Positions 14,143 to 21,092 of a DNA stretch of 35,489 nt are shown here, one piece after another. The DNA lies in NCBI GenBank assembly GCA_016927475.1, contig JAFGMO010000036.1:1-35489 (forward strand), in the 5' to 3' direction. A program made the translations under genes and the position numbers. Numbering within the stretch: position 1 is the first letter of the stretch; every line of letters starts with the position of its first letter. The notes under the pieces were generated by a model. It saw only the letters and a list, made by a program, of their open reading frames with translations, was not told where the DNA came from and did no database searches. This stretch comes from Candidatus Aminicenantota bacterium (GTDB lineage: Bacteria > Acidobacteriota > Aminicenantia > Aminicenantales > Aminicenantaceae).

Positions 14143-15042
14143 GTGCCTCAGATAGAGATAAAAATAGAAAAAAAGCCGTCGTGGCTTAAAATCAAATTCC
14201 CAACACACGACAATTTTTTTATTGTTTCCAATATCGTGAAGGGAAACGGTCTGCACACGATATGCCGGAGTGCAAAATGCCCCAATGTGACGGAATGCTG
14301 GTCACATAAGACGGCGACATTTCTCATTTTAGGCGATACCTGTACCAGGAAGTGTGCTTTTTGCGCGGTAAAAAAAGGAAAACCAAACGGCTTTTCTTCG
14401 GACGAACCCCGAAGAATCGCCGATGCCGTTGAGGCCATGGAGCTGAATTACGTGGTCGTGACATCGGTCACCCGGGATGATTTAGACGACGGGGGGGCGG
14501 AAGTTTTTGCCCACACCATCGCCGAGATAAGATCCCGGCGTCCAGGCACCAAAATCGAGGTTCTGATCCCTGATTTTCAAGGCGAAAAAAATGCCCTGGA
14601 TATCGTTCTCGATGCAAATCCCGAAGTCCTCAACCACAACCTTGAAACCACCCGGCCCATGTACCCGAACATCAACAGGCCTGTTGAAAATTACGGCCGC
14701 TCCCTGGAAGTGCTGGAAAGAGCGCACAAAGGAGGGGCGGTCACAAAATCAGGCCTTATGGTCGGCCTGGGAGAAGGCCTGGAAGAAATCATCCAGGCTT
14801 TTTCCGACTTGCGCGGGGTATCCGTGAACCTCCTGACCATCGGCCAATATCTTCAGCCGACAAGGAATCACGCTCCCGTCCGGAAATATTATACGCCGGC
14901 GGAATTTAAGCAGTTGAAAAACATCGCATTGGATTTTGGTTTTGATGACGTGGAGTCAGGCCCCCTGGTAAGAAGCTCTTACAGGGCGCATAAACTTTAC
15001 AACAGCGTTAACGGCAAGCCGAACGGCACACAAAACACATGA
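14143..15042 (+). CDS. lipA: Lipoyl synthase
   Basis: A 299-residue radical SAM enzyme that inserts two sulfur atoms into protein-bound octanoyl groups to make the lipoyl cofactor of 2-oxoacid dehydrogenases and the glycine cleavage system. Both iron-sulfur motifs are visible: the auxiliary cluster set Cys41/46/52 (CRSAKCPNVTEC) and the radical SAM set Cys67/71/74 (CTRKCAFC). TSVTRDDLDDGGA, LNHNLET, KSGLMVGLGE and LVRSSYRA are typical LipA segments. The GTG at 14143 is the only reasonable start after an in-frame stop at 14113, though its ribosome-binding site is weak. The stop overlaps the next gene by four bases. Confidence 0.96.
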   Translation: MPQIEIKIEKKPSWLKIKFPTHDNFFIVSNIVKGNGLHTICRSAKCPNVTECWSHKTATFLILGDTCTRKCAFCAVKKGKPNGFSSDEPRRIADAVEAMELNYVVVTSVTRDDLDDGGAEVFAHTIAEIRSRRPGTKIEVLIPDFQGEKNALDIVLDANPEVLNHNLETTRPMYPNINRPVENYGRSLEVLERAHKGGAVTKSGLMVGLGEGLEEIIQAFSDLRGVSVNLLTIGQYLQPTRNHAPVRKYYTPAEFKQLKNIALDFGFDDVESGPLVRSSYRAHKLYNSVNGKPNGTQNT

Positions 15043-15779
15043 GATATTTCATATTCACGGACATACATGGAAACCTGGAAGCTTTTCATTCCATCATCAA
15101 ATTTTCCCTCCGCAGGAAGATCGACCATTACCTTTTTTTGGGCGATCTGGTCGGCTACGGCGCCTCTCCCAACGAAGTCATTCAAAAGGTCCGCACCCTG
15201 AAGCCCATTTCCATGGTCAGGGGCAATCACGACAAGGCGGTCTGCGGCCTGGACTCGGTCCAGACATTCAATCCCATCGCCGCCTCGGCCATCTTCTGGA
15301 CACAGAGACACATAAAAAAAGGCAACAAGACATTCCTCAGCAAACTGAAAAAAGGACCGCGCATCGTCCACCGCAGCATCACCCTCTGCCACGGCACGCC
15401 GTTCGATGAGGACTTCTATATCTTCGGGGAGTTCGACGCCGCCGAAGCTTTCCTCCATATCAGCACGCCTATCTGCTTTTTCGGGCACACCCATTTTCCC
15501 TTTGTCTACACCAAGAAAGATAATTTTGTCGAAGGGACGTTTTTGGCTGGAGACAAGAACGAGTTTAAGCTGGAAAAAGGGACGCAGTATCTCATCAATC
15601 CAGGCTCCGTGGGGCAACCCCGGGACAGGAATCCCAAAGCCGCTTGCGCCATATACGATTCAAAGGCCAAAAAAGTTCAGATATTCCGGGTGGAATACAA
15701 CATCAAGCAGGCCCAAAAGAAGATAAAAGAGCAGAATCTTCCTTTTGCGCTGGCGGAAAGATTGTCCGTCGGCATCTGA
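15039..15779 (+). CDS. Metallophosphoesterase, YfcE/MJ0936-like
   Basis: A 246-residue calcineurin-like phosphoesterase. The metal-binding motifs are present in order: TDIHGN (Asp8, His10), LGDLVGYG (Asp36), RGNHDKAV (Asn63, His64), CHGTP and GHTHFPF, ending with the family-like LINPGSVGQPRDRNPKAA. Such proteins cleave phosphodiesters or phosphomonoesters; the cell substrate is unknown. The ATG overlaps the lipA stop (ATGA), so the two genes are co-transcribed from the rpsU promoter, although no functional link to lipoylation is known to me. Confidence 0.92.
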   Translation: MRYFIFTDIHGNLEAFHSIIKFSLRRKIDHYLFLGDLVGYGASPNEVIQKVRTLKPISMVRGNHDKAVCGLDSVQTFNPIAASAIFWTQRHIKKGNKTFLSKLKKGPRIVHRSITLCHGTPFDEDFYIFGEFDAAEAFLHISTPICFFGHTHFPFVYTKKDNFVEGTFLAGDKNEFKLEKGTQYLINPGSVGQPRDRNPKAACAIYDSKAKKVQIFRVEYNIKQAQKKIKEQNLPFALAERLSVGI

Positions 15780-16052
15780 TGTGCACAATCAGCTCGTGAA
15801 TAGTACAGATGTTCTGTTCTATTCATTTATCCGCCCGATCCAATGATGTCATACCCCGGTCCGCCGAACGAGTCGGAGGATAAGCTTATCCGGGGTATCC
15901 ATTCCTTATGGATCACCCGGACAAGCTGGGCGATGACTGTTTATAAGCCGGGTGGTGACGTGCGTTAGTCAGGGCGATGACAGAAGAAGCAATCCAAACG
16001 TAGAAGACATCTCAAATAAGGAAGCAAGAATAAATCACATGGCCACGAATCT
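15780..16052 (+). repeat. Intergenic region with two long palindromes
   Basis: No gene is seen here. It holds a perfect 9-bp inverted repeat (ATACCCCGG at 15851-15859 with CCGGGGTAT at 15890-15898) and a second 7-bp one (CACCCGG at 15914-15920 with CCGGGTG at 15948-15954), separated by GATAAGCTTATC. The style is that of repetitive extragenic palindromes. A dispersed 17-base motif also occurs at 15792-15808. Confidence 0.5.
15792..15808 (+). repeat. Dispersed 17-base motif, copy 1
   Basis: GCTCGTGAATAGTACAG; consensus of the three copies in this window is GCTCRTGAATARTMCAG. All three are in non-coding DNA. Confidence 0.45.
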
Positions 16053-16928
16053 TTACGGCCGATACGAAATCCTGGGATTGGCGTAGCAGTAGAGGCACTG
16101 GTGGGGGCAGGCGAAGCTGTAGCTCCCGATATCCCTTGATTCCGTGCAGCGGCACTCTTTTCTCTGGCTTTTGTCCTTTCGAAGAGACAGGGGGGCGTTT
16201 TCGGGATGGAGGGTTTGAAGCAGACGACCGTCAATGCAGGAAGAGAGGCCTATCCCCTCGACGGCCGTTACGAAATCCTGGCCGCAGACATGAATGGCCA
16301 GGTTCCAGCGGCGGGCCGTCTCGAGGAGAGAGCGGGCCAATTCCAGCTTTTGGCCGGTCGGGGGGTCCAGATAATTCCAGCCGGCATTGGCTGCCCTTTT
16401 CTTCGCCTTGTTGTACCACTGGGCAAAGCTGAAGCGTACGTCCTTGATGGAAAAACGGGAGAGAACAGGAGCCATTTCTTCAAAAAAATGAAGGTTCGTC
16501 CGCGTTTCGGCGCCTTCTTTCCAGTAAAGGATGGGGTCGAACCGGACGCTGATCCTTCCGGGTGATCCGGTTATTTCAATGAGGGATTTCAACTGGTCAA
16601 GGACTTCCCCGGGGGGAGGAACACCCTTCTCGATAAAACTTCCACCGAGTCCGGTAATCGTGAAATGAAGGTAAGGCCGGCCGTATTTCTCCAGAAGACG
16701 CCTAAGGCCGAAGCGGTCGGAAATCAGGTTGGCGAAGTTCTTTGACCAGAGAACGATGGTATGGACGTTGACGGGACTGAGATCGATATGGAAAGGATGG
16801 CCTGATGGGCCGGTTCCGGCTATTTCCTCTTTCTGTAGTGCGTCGGCCAGCACCTGCGGAAAAAAAGCGACCAGGTCCGTTCTCCGGGAGGCGCTTATAG
16901 CGATTTTTTCCGTCTCTTGACTCGGCAT
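16053..16928 (-). CDS. DUF1848 family protein
   Basis: A 291-residue protein of the DUF1848 family. It opens with KIAISASRRTDLVAFFPQ, continues with TIVLWSKNFANL and SVRFDPILYWKE, and ends with the cysteine-rich CRCTESRDIGSY and ACPHQCLYCYANP segments. The last resembles the CxxxCxxC iron-sulfur signature of radical SAM proteins, and the protein may be a related metal enzyme, but no reaction is known to me. It is divergent from lptB with 34 bases between start codons, so their promoters must overlap the other gene or lie within that gap. No good ribosome-binding site is visible for the ATG at 16928. Confidence 0.85.
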   Translation of the reverse strand: MPSQETEKIAISASRRTDLVAFFPQVLADALQKEEIAGTGPSGHPFHIDLSPVNVHTIVLWSKNFANLISDRFGLRRLLEKYGRPYLHFTITGLGGSFIEKGVPPPGEVLDQLKSLIEITGSPGRISVRFDPILYWKEGAETRTNLHFFEEMAPVLSRFSIKDVRFSFAQWYNKAKKRAANAGWNYLDPPTGQKLELARSLLETARRWNLAIHVCGQDFVTAVEGIGLSSCIDGRLLQTLHPENAPLSLRKDKSQRKECRCTESRDIGSYSFACPHQCLYCYANPRISYRP

Positions 16929-16962
16929 GGGAATGGCTTTAGTATTTTAACAGAGAAAGAAC

Positions 16963-17787
16963 ATGTCATCAATGCCTGCGCTTCAAGCGAAAAACCTGAA
17001 AAAAAGCTACGACGGCCGTTTTGTAGTCAAAGGCATCAACGTCACCATAGAACCTGGGGAAATCATCGGTTTCCTGGGACGGAACGGTGCCGGGAAAACG
17101 ACCACGTTTCAGATGATCGCGGGCTTGCTCAAACCGAACAGCGGAAGCGTTTACCTGGGAGACAAGAACATCACCCGCTTTTCAGCCCCCCAGAGAGCCC
17201 ATGAGGGCATCACCTATCTCCCGCAGGAAAGCTCGGTTTTTCTCAACGCAACGGTGAAAAACAATTTGAGGCTGATTTTGGAGTTTCAATATGCCGATCC
17301 TGAAGAAAGGGAAAAAATAAGCCGCAGGCTCCTTAAAGAACTGGGGCTCGAAGACCTGGCCCATCAGAAAGCCTACAGCCTGTCGGGGGGAGAAAGACGC
17401 AGGCTGGAGATCTGCCGCTCGCTGGTATTGGACCCGAAATATTTGTTTCTGGACGAACCTTTTACGGGGATAGACCCATTGACGATCATTGAGCTTCAGA
17501 AAATCCTGAGAACCTTAAAAGAAAAAAAGATCAGCGTTATCATCTCTGACCATAATGTAAGGGATACTTTTAAAGTCGTCGACAGGGCCTATATTATAGA
17601 TGACGGGCAGATTCTCATTGAAGGGCCGCCGAAACAGGTTGCGGAAAGTCCCCTCGCCCGGGAAAAATTTCTGGGGAAAGATTTCACCTTGGGTGACGAG
17701 ATCAATCCCTATTCCTCTTCCGGGGGGCGGCGGAAAACACTGTCGCCCAAAGTCTCGCCGGGAAAGAAAAAAAACAGGAAAAAGTAG
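16963..17787 (+). CDS. lptB: LPS export ABC transporter ATP-binding protein, with unusual C-terminal tail
   Basis: A 274-residue ATPase that powers the LptFG transporter moving lipopolysaccharide from the inner to the outer membrane. Motifs: Walker A GRNGAGKTT 39-47, Q-loop Gln88 (YLPQES), signature LSGGE 140-144, Walker B LFLDEP 161-166 and switch His197 (SDHNVRD). Normal LptB ends shortly after a segment like FLGKDFTL (here 236-243). Here about 31 more residues follow, ending in a basic PGKKKNRKK. The tail is encoded within a 98-bp repeat that, on the other strand, encodes the end of an RDD membrane protein. No lptA/lptC or rpoN neighbours are present. An ATG at 16972 is an alternative start. 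Confidence 0.92.
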   Translation: MSSMPALQAKNLKKSYDGRFVVKGINVTIEPGEIIGFLGRNGAGKTTTFQMIAGLLKPNSGSVYLGDKNITRFSAPQRAHEGITYLPQESSVFLNATVKNNLRLILEFQYADPEEREKISRRLLKELGLEDLAHQKAYSLSGGERRRLEICRSLVLDPKYLFLDEPFTGIDPLTIIELQKILRTLKEKKISVIISDHNVRDTFKVVDRAYIIDDGQILIEGPPKQVAESPLAREKFLGKDFTLGDEINPYSSSGGRRKTLSPKVSPGKKKNRKK

Positions 17788-17806
17788 GATCCCAAAAAGA
17801 GCAGGA
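17709..17806 (+). repeat. 98-bp direct repeat, left copy (lptB side)
   Basis: Aligns without gaps to 32070-32167 with 11 mismatches. On the plus strand it encodes the LptB tail (YSSSGGRRKT to NRKK and stop). On the minus strand it encodes LLFLGSYFFLF, GETLGDSVFRRPPEEE and a stop, the same end as the RDD protein at 32070. It looks like one boundary of an inserted segment. Confidence 0.88.
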
Positions 17807-17942
17807 TATCTGAAATTTCTTTCTCTCCAAATCTTATACAGCCTTATCTACTCATACTTTAAAGATTTGACGGGGGAAGATTGGGCCGCCTTTATACATA
17901 AGCTAGAATGAACCTTCAGTCATTTAAGTATCTACAATGTAA

Positions 17943-19100
17943 TTATTTTATTGACGTGAGTCCATATTTTACAATTTTATATATTCCTTCATCCGATAGC
18001 TCAATGCCCCATAAGGATTTCTCATTATAATTAACATGAACTATGGATAGCTCAGCTCCAATGGCTTTAATCATATTGATATATTTCCCATTCGAATCAA
18101 AGCAGTCGTAATAACTATTGTCATCTTCTCGTTTTTCTTGATATAGACAGGTTAATATATGACCGCTAGGATCTAAAAATAATCCATGAAAAGCTGGCTT
18201 TACAGAGGGAAATTCAATATTTTCCCTTATTGTTTTTGCTGTGTTTGGAGCCTTTTTTTCTATTCTACCTACGTACTTATCTAAGTAACTTATTTTGTCA
18301 TAACGATTTACTTTGATTTGCTCATATTCTCTATCAAAAGATTTCTTAAAAACACCCTCCTCATTAAATATCTTAATTTTATAATTTTTACTATTGCCGA
18401 TGACTAAACCAACATTAGGTTCCACATCCCAAAAGAATCTTGGAGAAAAAGGTAAAGAAAAAGAAATTGTGCCAGTATTATTTCTTACGCATTTCGCATC
18501 TAATGTATTTCCAAGATTAATGCTCTTTTTTACTTTGAAATTGGGATAAACAATATCAATATAACACTCGCAGGGTTTATTCAGTGCCATAATATCTTTC
18601 TTTTCTATTTCAATAGCGATGCATCCATTAGATAAACTACGAATTTTTTTCACTGAACAGCCTGCTTCATTTAAGTATGAAAATTGCTGAATGAATTCTC
18701 CATCTCTTGTAAATGTAGAAAACTTTTTAGATCTAATATCATATACAACAACTGTTTCTTTTGTAATAGCAATAAAGGCGGGAGCCATAAGATCTCCGGG
18801 GCCTTCCCCTCTCTGTCCAATCAACTTGATAAATCGACCAGATTGATCGAATTTTAAAATATGGCAAGCTCTATAATCAGAAACATAAACATTGTTTGCA
18901 TCATCAAAGGCAATATGTGTGGGATTTTCGAAAACAATTCTTTCTGGAAGAATCGTGTCATCTATAGACAATATTGGTCTAAGTTCTAATCTTCCATTTT
19001 TGTACTGTTGAGAGAAAGTTAGTTGTGTAGGTGAAACTATCCCATAAAATATGCATATAAAAAAAATAGCTAAGAAAATGACATCGTTCTTTTTTCTCAT
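17943..19100 (-). CDS. Six-bladed beta-propeller protein, AT-rich
   Basis: A 385-residue exported protein with NHL-like blades, for example NNVYVSDYRACHILKFDQSG followed by RFIKLIGQRGEGPGDLM, closely resembling the layout of the propeller at 2427-3533. The N-terminus (MRKKNDVIFLAIFFICIFYG) is a signal peptide or anchor without a clear lipobox. The start at 19100 follows AGGA and is preferred over 19136. Codon use is visibly more AT-rich than in the genes around it, suggesting separate origin. Function is unknown. The 155 bases between lptB and this gene hold the repeat end and a short open tail that I cannot assign. Confidence 0.72.
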   Translation of the reverse strand: MRKKNDVIFLAIFFICIFYGIVSPTQLTFSQQYKNGRLELRPILSIDDTILPERIVFENPTHIAFDDANNVYVSDYRACHILKFDQSGRFIKLIGQRGEGPGDLMAPAFIAITKETVVVYDIRSKKFSTFTRDGEFIQQFSYLNEAGCSVKKIRSLSNGCIAIEIEKKDIMALNKPCECYIDIVYPNFKVKKSINLGNTLDAKCVRNNTGTISFSLPFSPRFFWDVEPNVGLVIGNSKNYKIKIFNEEGVFKKSFDREYEQIKVNRYDKISYLDKYVGRIEKKAPNTAKTIRENIEFPSVKPAFHGLFLDPSGHILTCLYQEKREDDNSYYDCFDSNGKYINMIKAIGAELSIVHVNYNEKSLWGIELSDEGIYKIVKYGLTSIK

Positions 19101-19234
19101 AAATCCTATCCCCCTTTTATTTCTTGCAAAATACAAAAAATAATGACAAGTGTCAATATTACAAGGGAAAAATACAAAAAATATAATTCAGATTTTATTA
19201 AAGGAATTTCTTATCTTTCCCAGCCTTGACCTCA

Positions 19235-19251
19235 GCTCATGAATAATCCAG
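19235..19251 (+). repeat. Dispersed 17-base motif, copy 2
   Basis: GCTCATGAATAATCCAG, between the AT-rich propeller and the DUF4143 ATPase; differs from the other copies at one to three positions. Confidence 0.4.
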
Positions 19252-19300
19252 ATTAGATAGAACATAATGTAAACGAAAACTGATTTATCCATTAAATTGG

Positions 19301-19330
19301 TTGACAAAACTACCCATTTTCGGCTAAATT
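19301..19330 (+). promoter_or_regulatory. Promoter candidate for the DUF4143 ATPase, possibly leaderless
   Basis: TTGACA (19301-19306) and TAAATT (19325-19330) are 18 bases apart. The start would fall at about 19337-19338, right at the ATG of the ATPase gene, so its message may lack a leader. Confidence 0.4.
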
Positions 19331-19337
19331 GGGAATT

Positions 19338-20543
19338 ATGATACCAAGAAATCTTGAAAATGAGCTTAATAAAACCATAAATCAGAGAAAATCATTTTTT
19401 TTATTCGGCCCCAGACAGACAGGAAAAACAACACTGCTCAATCACCTAGCTAAACAGTATAAAAAAGTCATAAATTATTCATTTCTAAATATACGACTCA
19501 GACAGAGGGCAGAACAAAAACCAGAAATCATCCGACAGGAAGTTGAAGCGTCTTCCCCTGAGATTGTGATTATAGACGAAGTCCAAAAGGTTCCAGAAAT
19601 TCTCGATGAAGTTCAGTATATGATCGATAGATACGAGCTGGTTTTTTTGATCACAGGATCATCTGCAAGAAAATTGCGAAGGAAAAATGTTAATTTATTA
19701 GCAGGACGAGCCATCACATATAGACTTGATCCTTTTGATATTGAGGAGAGAAAATCTTTTTCTAAAGATTTTAGATTGGTAAATTCACTAAAGAACATTC
19801 TCATATATGGAGATATGCCGGAGATAGCCCTTCTTGCAGAGGATCGAAATTTTCAACTGGTAGAGAATTTATTGCGCTCTTACTCAGAAACATTCCTGGA
19901 AGAAGAAATAAGGATGGAGACACTCGTTAGAAACATCGGAATCTTTGGAAATTTTCTAAGATTAGCTGCAGAGAATTCAGGCAGGATTCTCAGTTTCCGG
20001 GCATTATCCCTGGATGTTGGTGTAACTCACCATACCATATCAACATTTTATGAAATATTATATGACTGTATGATCGTTGAAAGAATCCATCCACTTATTC
20101 CCTCCGGGAGCAGAAGAAGACTGTCAAAAGCATGTAAATATCTTTTTTTTGATCTGGGGATTAGAAATGCTGCCGCCCAACTTTTAACACGTGAGGGAAT
20201 CACGCGTGAAGAATGGGGCCATAGATTTGAAGAATGGATCGGGCTTTCATTGATCAGATACTTGAGAAGCCGGAATCTCCCCGGAAACATCTATTACTGG
20301 CGTGACCACAACGGGCCAGAAATAGATTGGATAGTAGAGCAAAAAAATCAGTGGATTCCTGTTGAAGTGAAATTCATAGAGAATCCTCAGTTGAAACACA
20401 TAAATCATCTTGAGCTTTTTATTAATGAAAATCAAGAAAAAACGTCCAAAGGCTATCTTATTTTTTTAGGTGACAAACCCAGGAAAATAACAGATAGGAT
20501 TACTGCTTTGCCTTGGTTTGAGCTTTATCGCATCTTTGAATAA
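19338..20543 (+). CDS. AAA_14/DUF4143 ATPase
   Basis: A 401-residue ATPase of the widespread AAA_14-DUF4143 family. Walker A is GPRQTGKTT (24-32), Walker B is IVIIDEVQ (76-83), and the sensor region is LITGSSARKLRR. The C-terminal DUF4143 part has the nuclease-like YYWRDHNGPEIDWIVE followed by PVEVKF, which resembles a PD-(D/E)xK core. These proteins are common, mobile and often single; their job is not settled. The ATG at 19338 was taken rather than the TTG at 19329. The gene is AT-rich like the propeller before it and unlike the amino acid operon after it, so these two may have arrived together. Confidence 0.87.
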   Translation: MIPRNLENELNKTINQRKSFFLFGPRQTGKTTLLNHLAKQYKKVINYSFLNIRLRQRAEQKPEIIRQEVEASSPEIVIIDEVQKVPEILDEVQYMIDRYELVFLITGSSARKLRRKNVNLLAGRAITYRLDPFDIEERKSFSKDFRLVNSLKNILIYGDMPEIALLAEDRNFQLVENLLRSYSETFLEEEIRMETLVRNIGIFGNFLRLAAENSGRILSFRALSLDVGVTHHTISTFYEILYDCMIVERIHPLIPSGSRRRLSKACKYLFFDLGIRNAAAQLLTREGITREEWGHRFEEWIGLSLIRYLRSRNLPGNIYYWRDHNGPEIDWIVEQKNQWIPVEVKFIENPQLKHINHLELFINENQEKTSKGYLIFLGDKPRKITDRITALPWFELYRIFE

Positions 20544-20659
20544 AATTGCAACCGGATACTGATTCAATAAACCTATAAAGCGAATCAAACACGATGGATC
20601 CAGCCAACCTTTCCAAGCACAGCTTCACAGACTGTCGCCTCACAACTGCGGCAAGCTTG

Positions 20660-20676
20660 GCTCGTGAATAATACAG
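20660..20676 (+). repeat. Dispersed 17-base motif, copy 3
   Basis: GCTCGTGAATAATACAG, just upstream of the operator-like palindrome of the ilv operon. Confidence 0.45.
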
Positions 20677-20687
20677 GTTAAGCAAGC

Positions 20688-20711
20688 ATGCAATAAAATT
20701 TTTTATTGCAT
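20688..20711 (+). promoter_or_regulatory. Operator-like palindrome of the ilv operon
   Basis: A perfect inverted repeat with 11-base arms (ATGCAATAAAA and TTTTATTGCAT) around a TT centre. Its right arm overlaps the -35 box of the ilv promoter, so a bound protein would block RNA polymerase. Which regulator binds is unknown. Confidence 0.6.
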
Positions 20712-20733
20712 TTCAAATCCGTTTGGGTATAAT
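20706..20733 (+). promoter_or_regulatory. Sigma-70-type promoter of the ilv-leu operon
   Basis: TTGCAT (20706-20711) and a perfect TATAAT (20728-20733) are 16 bases apart. The start would be near 20740, about 30 bases ahead of the leader peptide. Confidence 0.7.
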
Positions 20734-20771
20734 AGCAAGCTCTTATCATTTTTTGTCAAAGGGAGGACAAT

Positions 20772-20960
20772 ATGTTTATGAATGAAGTCGTTGTCAAAAT
20801 CATGAACGGAATCATGGTTATTATTTCTCTTATTATAAACATTATTGTCCTTATTTCACTTAACCTCAGGAACTTGCGGAGCATACCGCACCTGAATTTT
20901 TTGTTATCCCTTACCAACACCTCCGCCGCCCCCTTCCCGACAGGGTTCAGTAGTCGTTAA
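20772..20960 (+). CDS. Branched-chain amino acid leader peptide (attenuator)
   Basis: A 62-codon frame with GGGAGGAC in front, placed between the ilv promoter and ilvB. Residues 6-35 contain 9 Ile, 5 Val and 5 Leu (19 of 30), including VVV, VII, LII and IIVLI runs. That is the hallmark of a leader peptide whose translation senses charged Ile/Val/Leu tRNAs and so controls transcription of the biosynthetic genes. A hairpin with a T-run lies inside the frame at 20867-20902, soon after the regulatory codons. The frame then continues without further enrichment (residues 36-62) to a TAA. Because a translating ribosome would cross the hairpin, the exact stop/go logic is unresolved. Confidence 0.75.
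   Translation: MFMNEVVVKIMNGIMVIISLIINIIVLISLNLRNLRSIPHLNFLLSLTNTSAAPFPTGFSSR
20867..20902 (+). terminator. Attenuator hairpin in the ilv leader
   Basis: CAGG and TGCGG pair with CCGCA and CCTG (outer and inner stems with a four-base bulge, six-base loop) and TTTTTT follows two bases later. This has the form of an intrinsic terminator at the end of the Ile/Val/Leu codon run. Confidence 0.55.
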
Positions 20961-21025
20961 GACACAAACCGTTTAATTATCTCTCAAGGAAGGCGTGGCG
21001 ATGGGGACCCCTATACTATACACAC

Positions 21026-21056
21026 ATATATTCCGCACGAAATCTGTCGAATATAT
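21026..21056 (+). promoter_or_regulatory. Hairpin ahead of ilvB
   Basis: An 8-bp perfect stem (ATATATTC at 21026-21033, GAATATAT at 21049-21056) 36 bases before the ilvB start. It has no T-run. It may protect the processed message or affect initiation. From the leader peptide stop to this point no gene is seen. Confidence 0.35.
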
Positions 21057-21092
21057 CCGTGTATCTTCATGCCATACAAACAAGGAGGTCGC

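Noticed and set aside
17600..17911. Open plus-strand frame whose end (YFKDLTGEDWAAFIHKLE) looks protein-like
   Set aside because: Most of the frame is a shadow of lptB. The last 40 residues could be a gene remnant at the segment border, but nothing else supports it.
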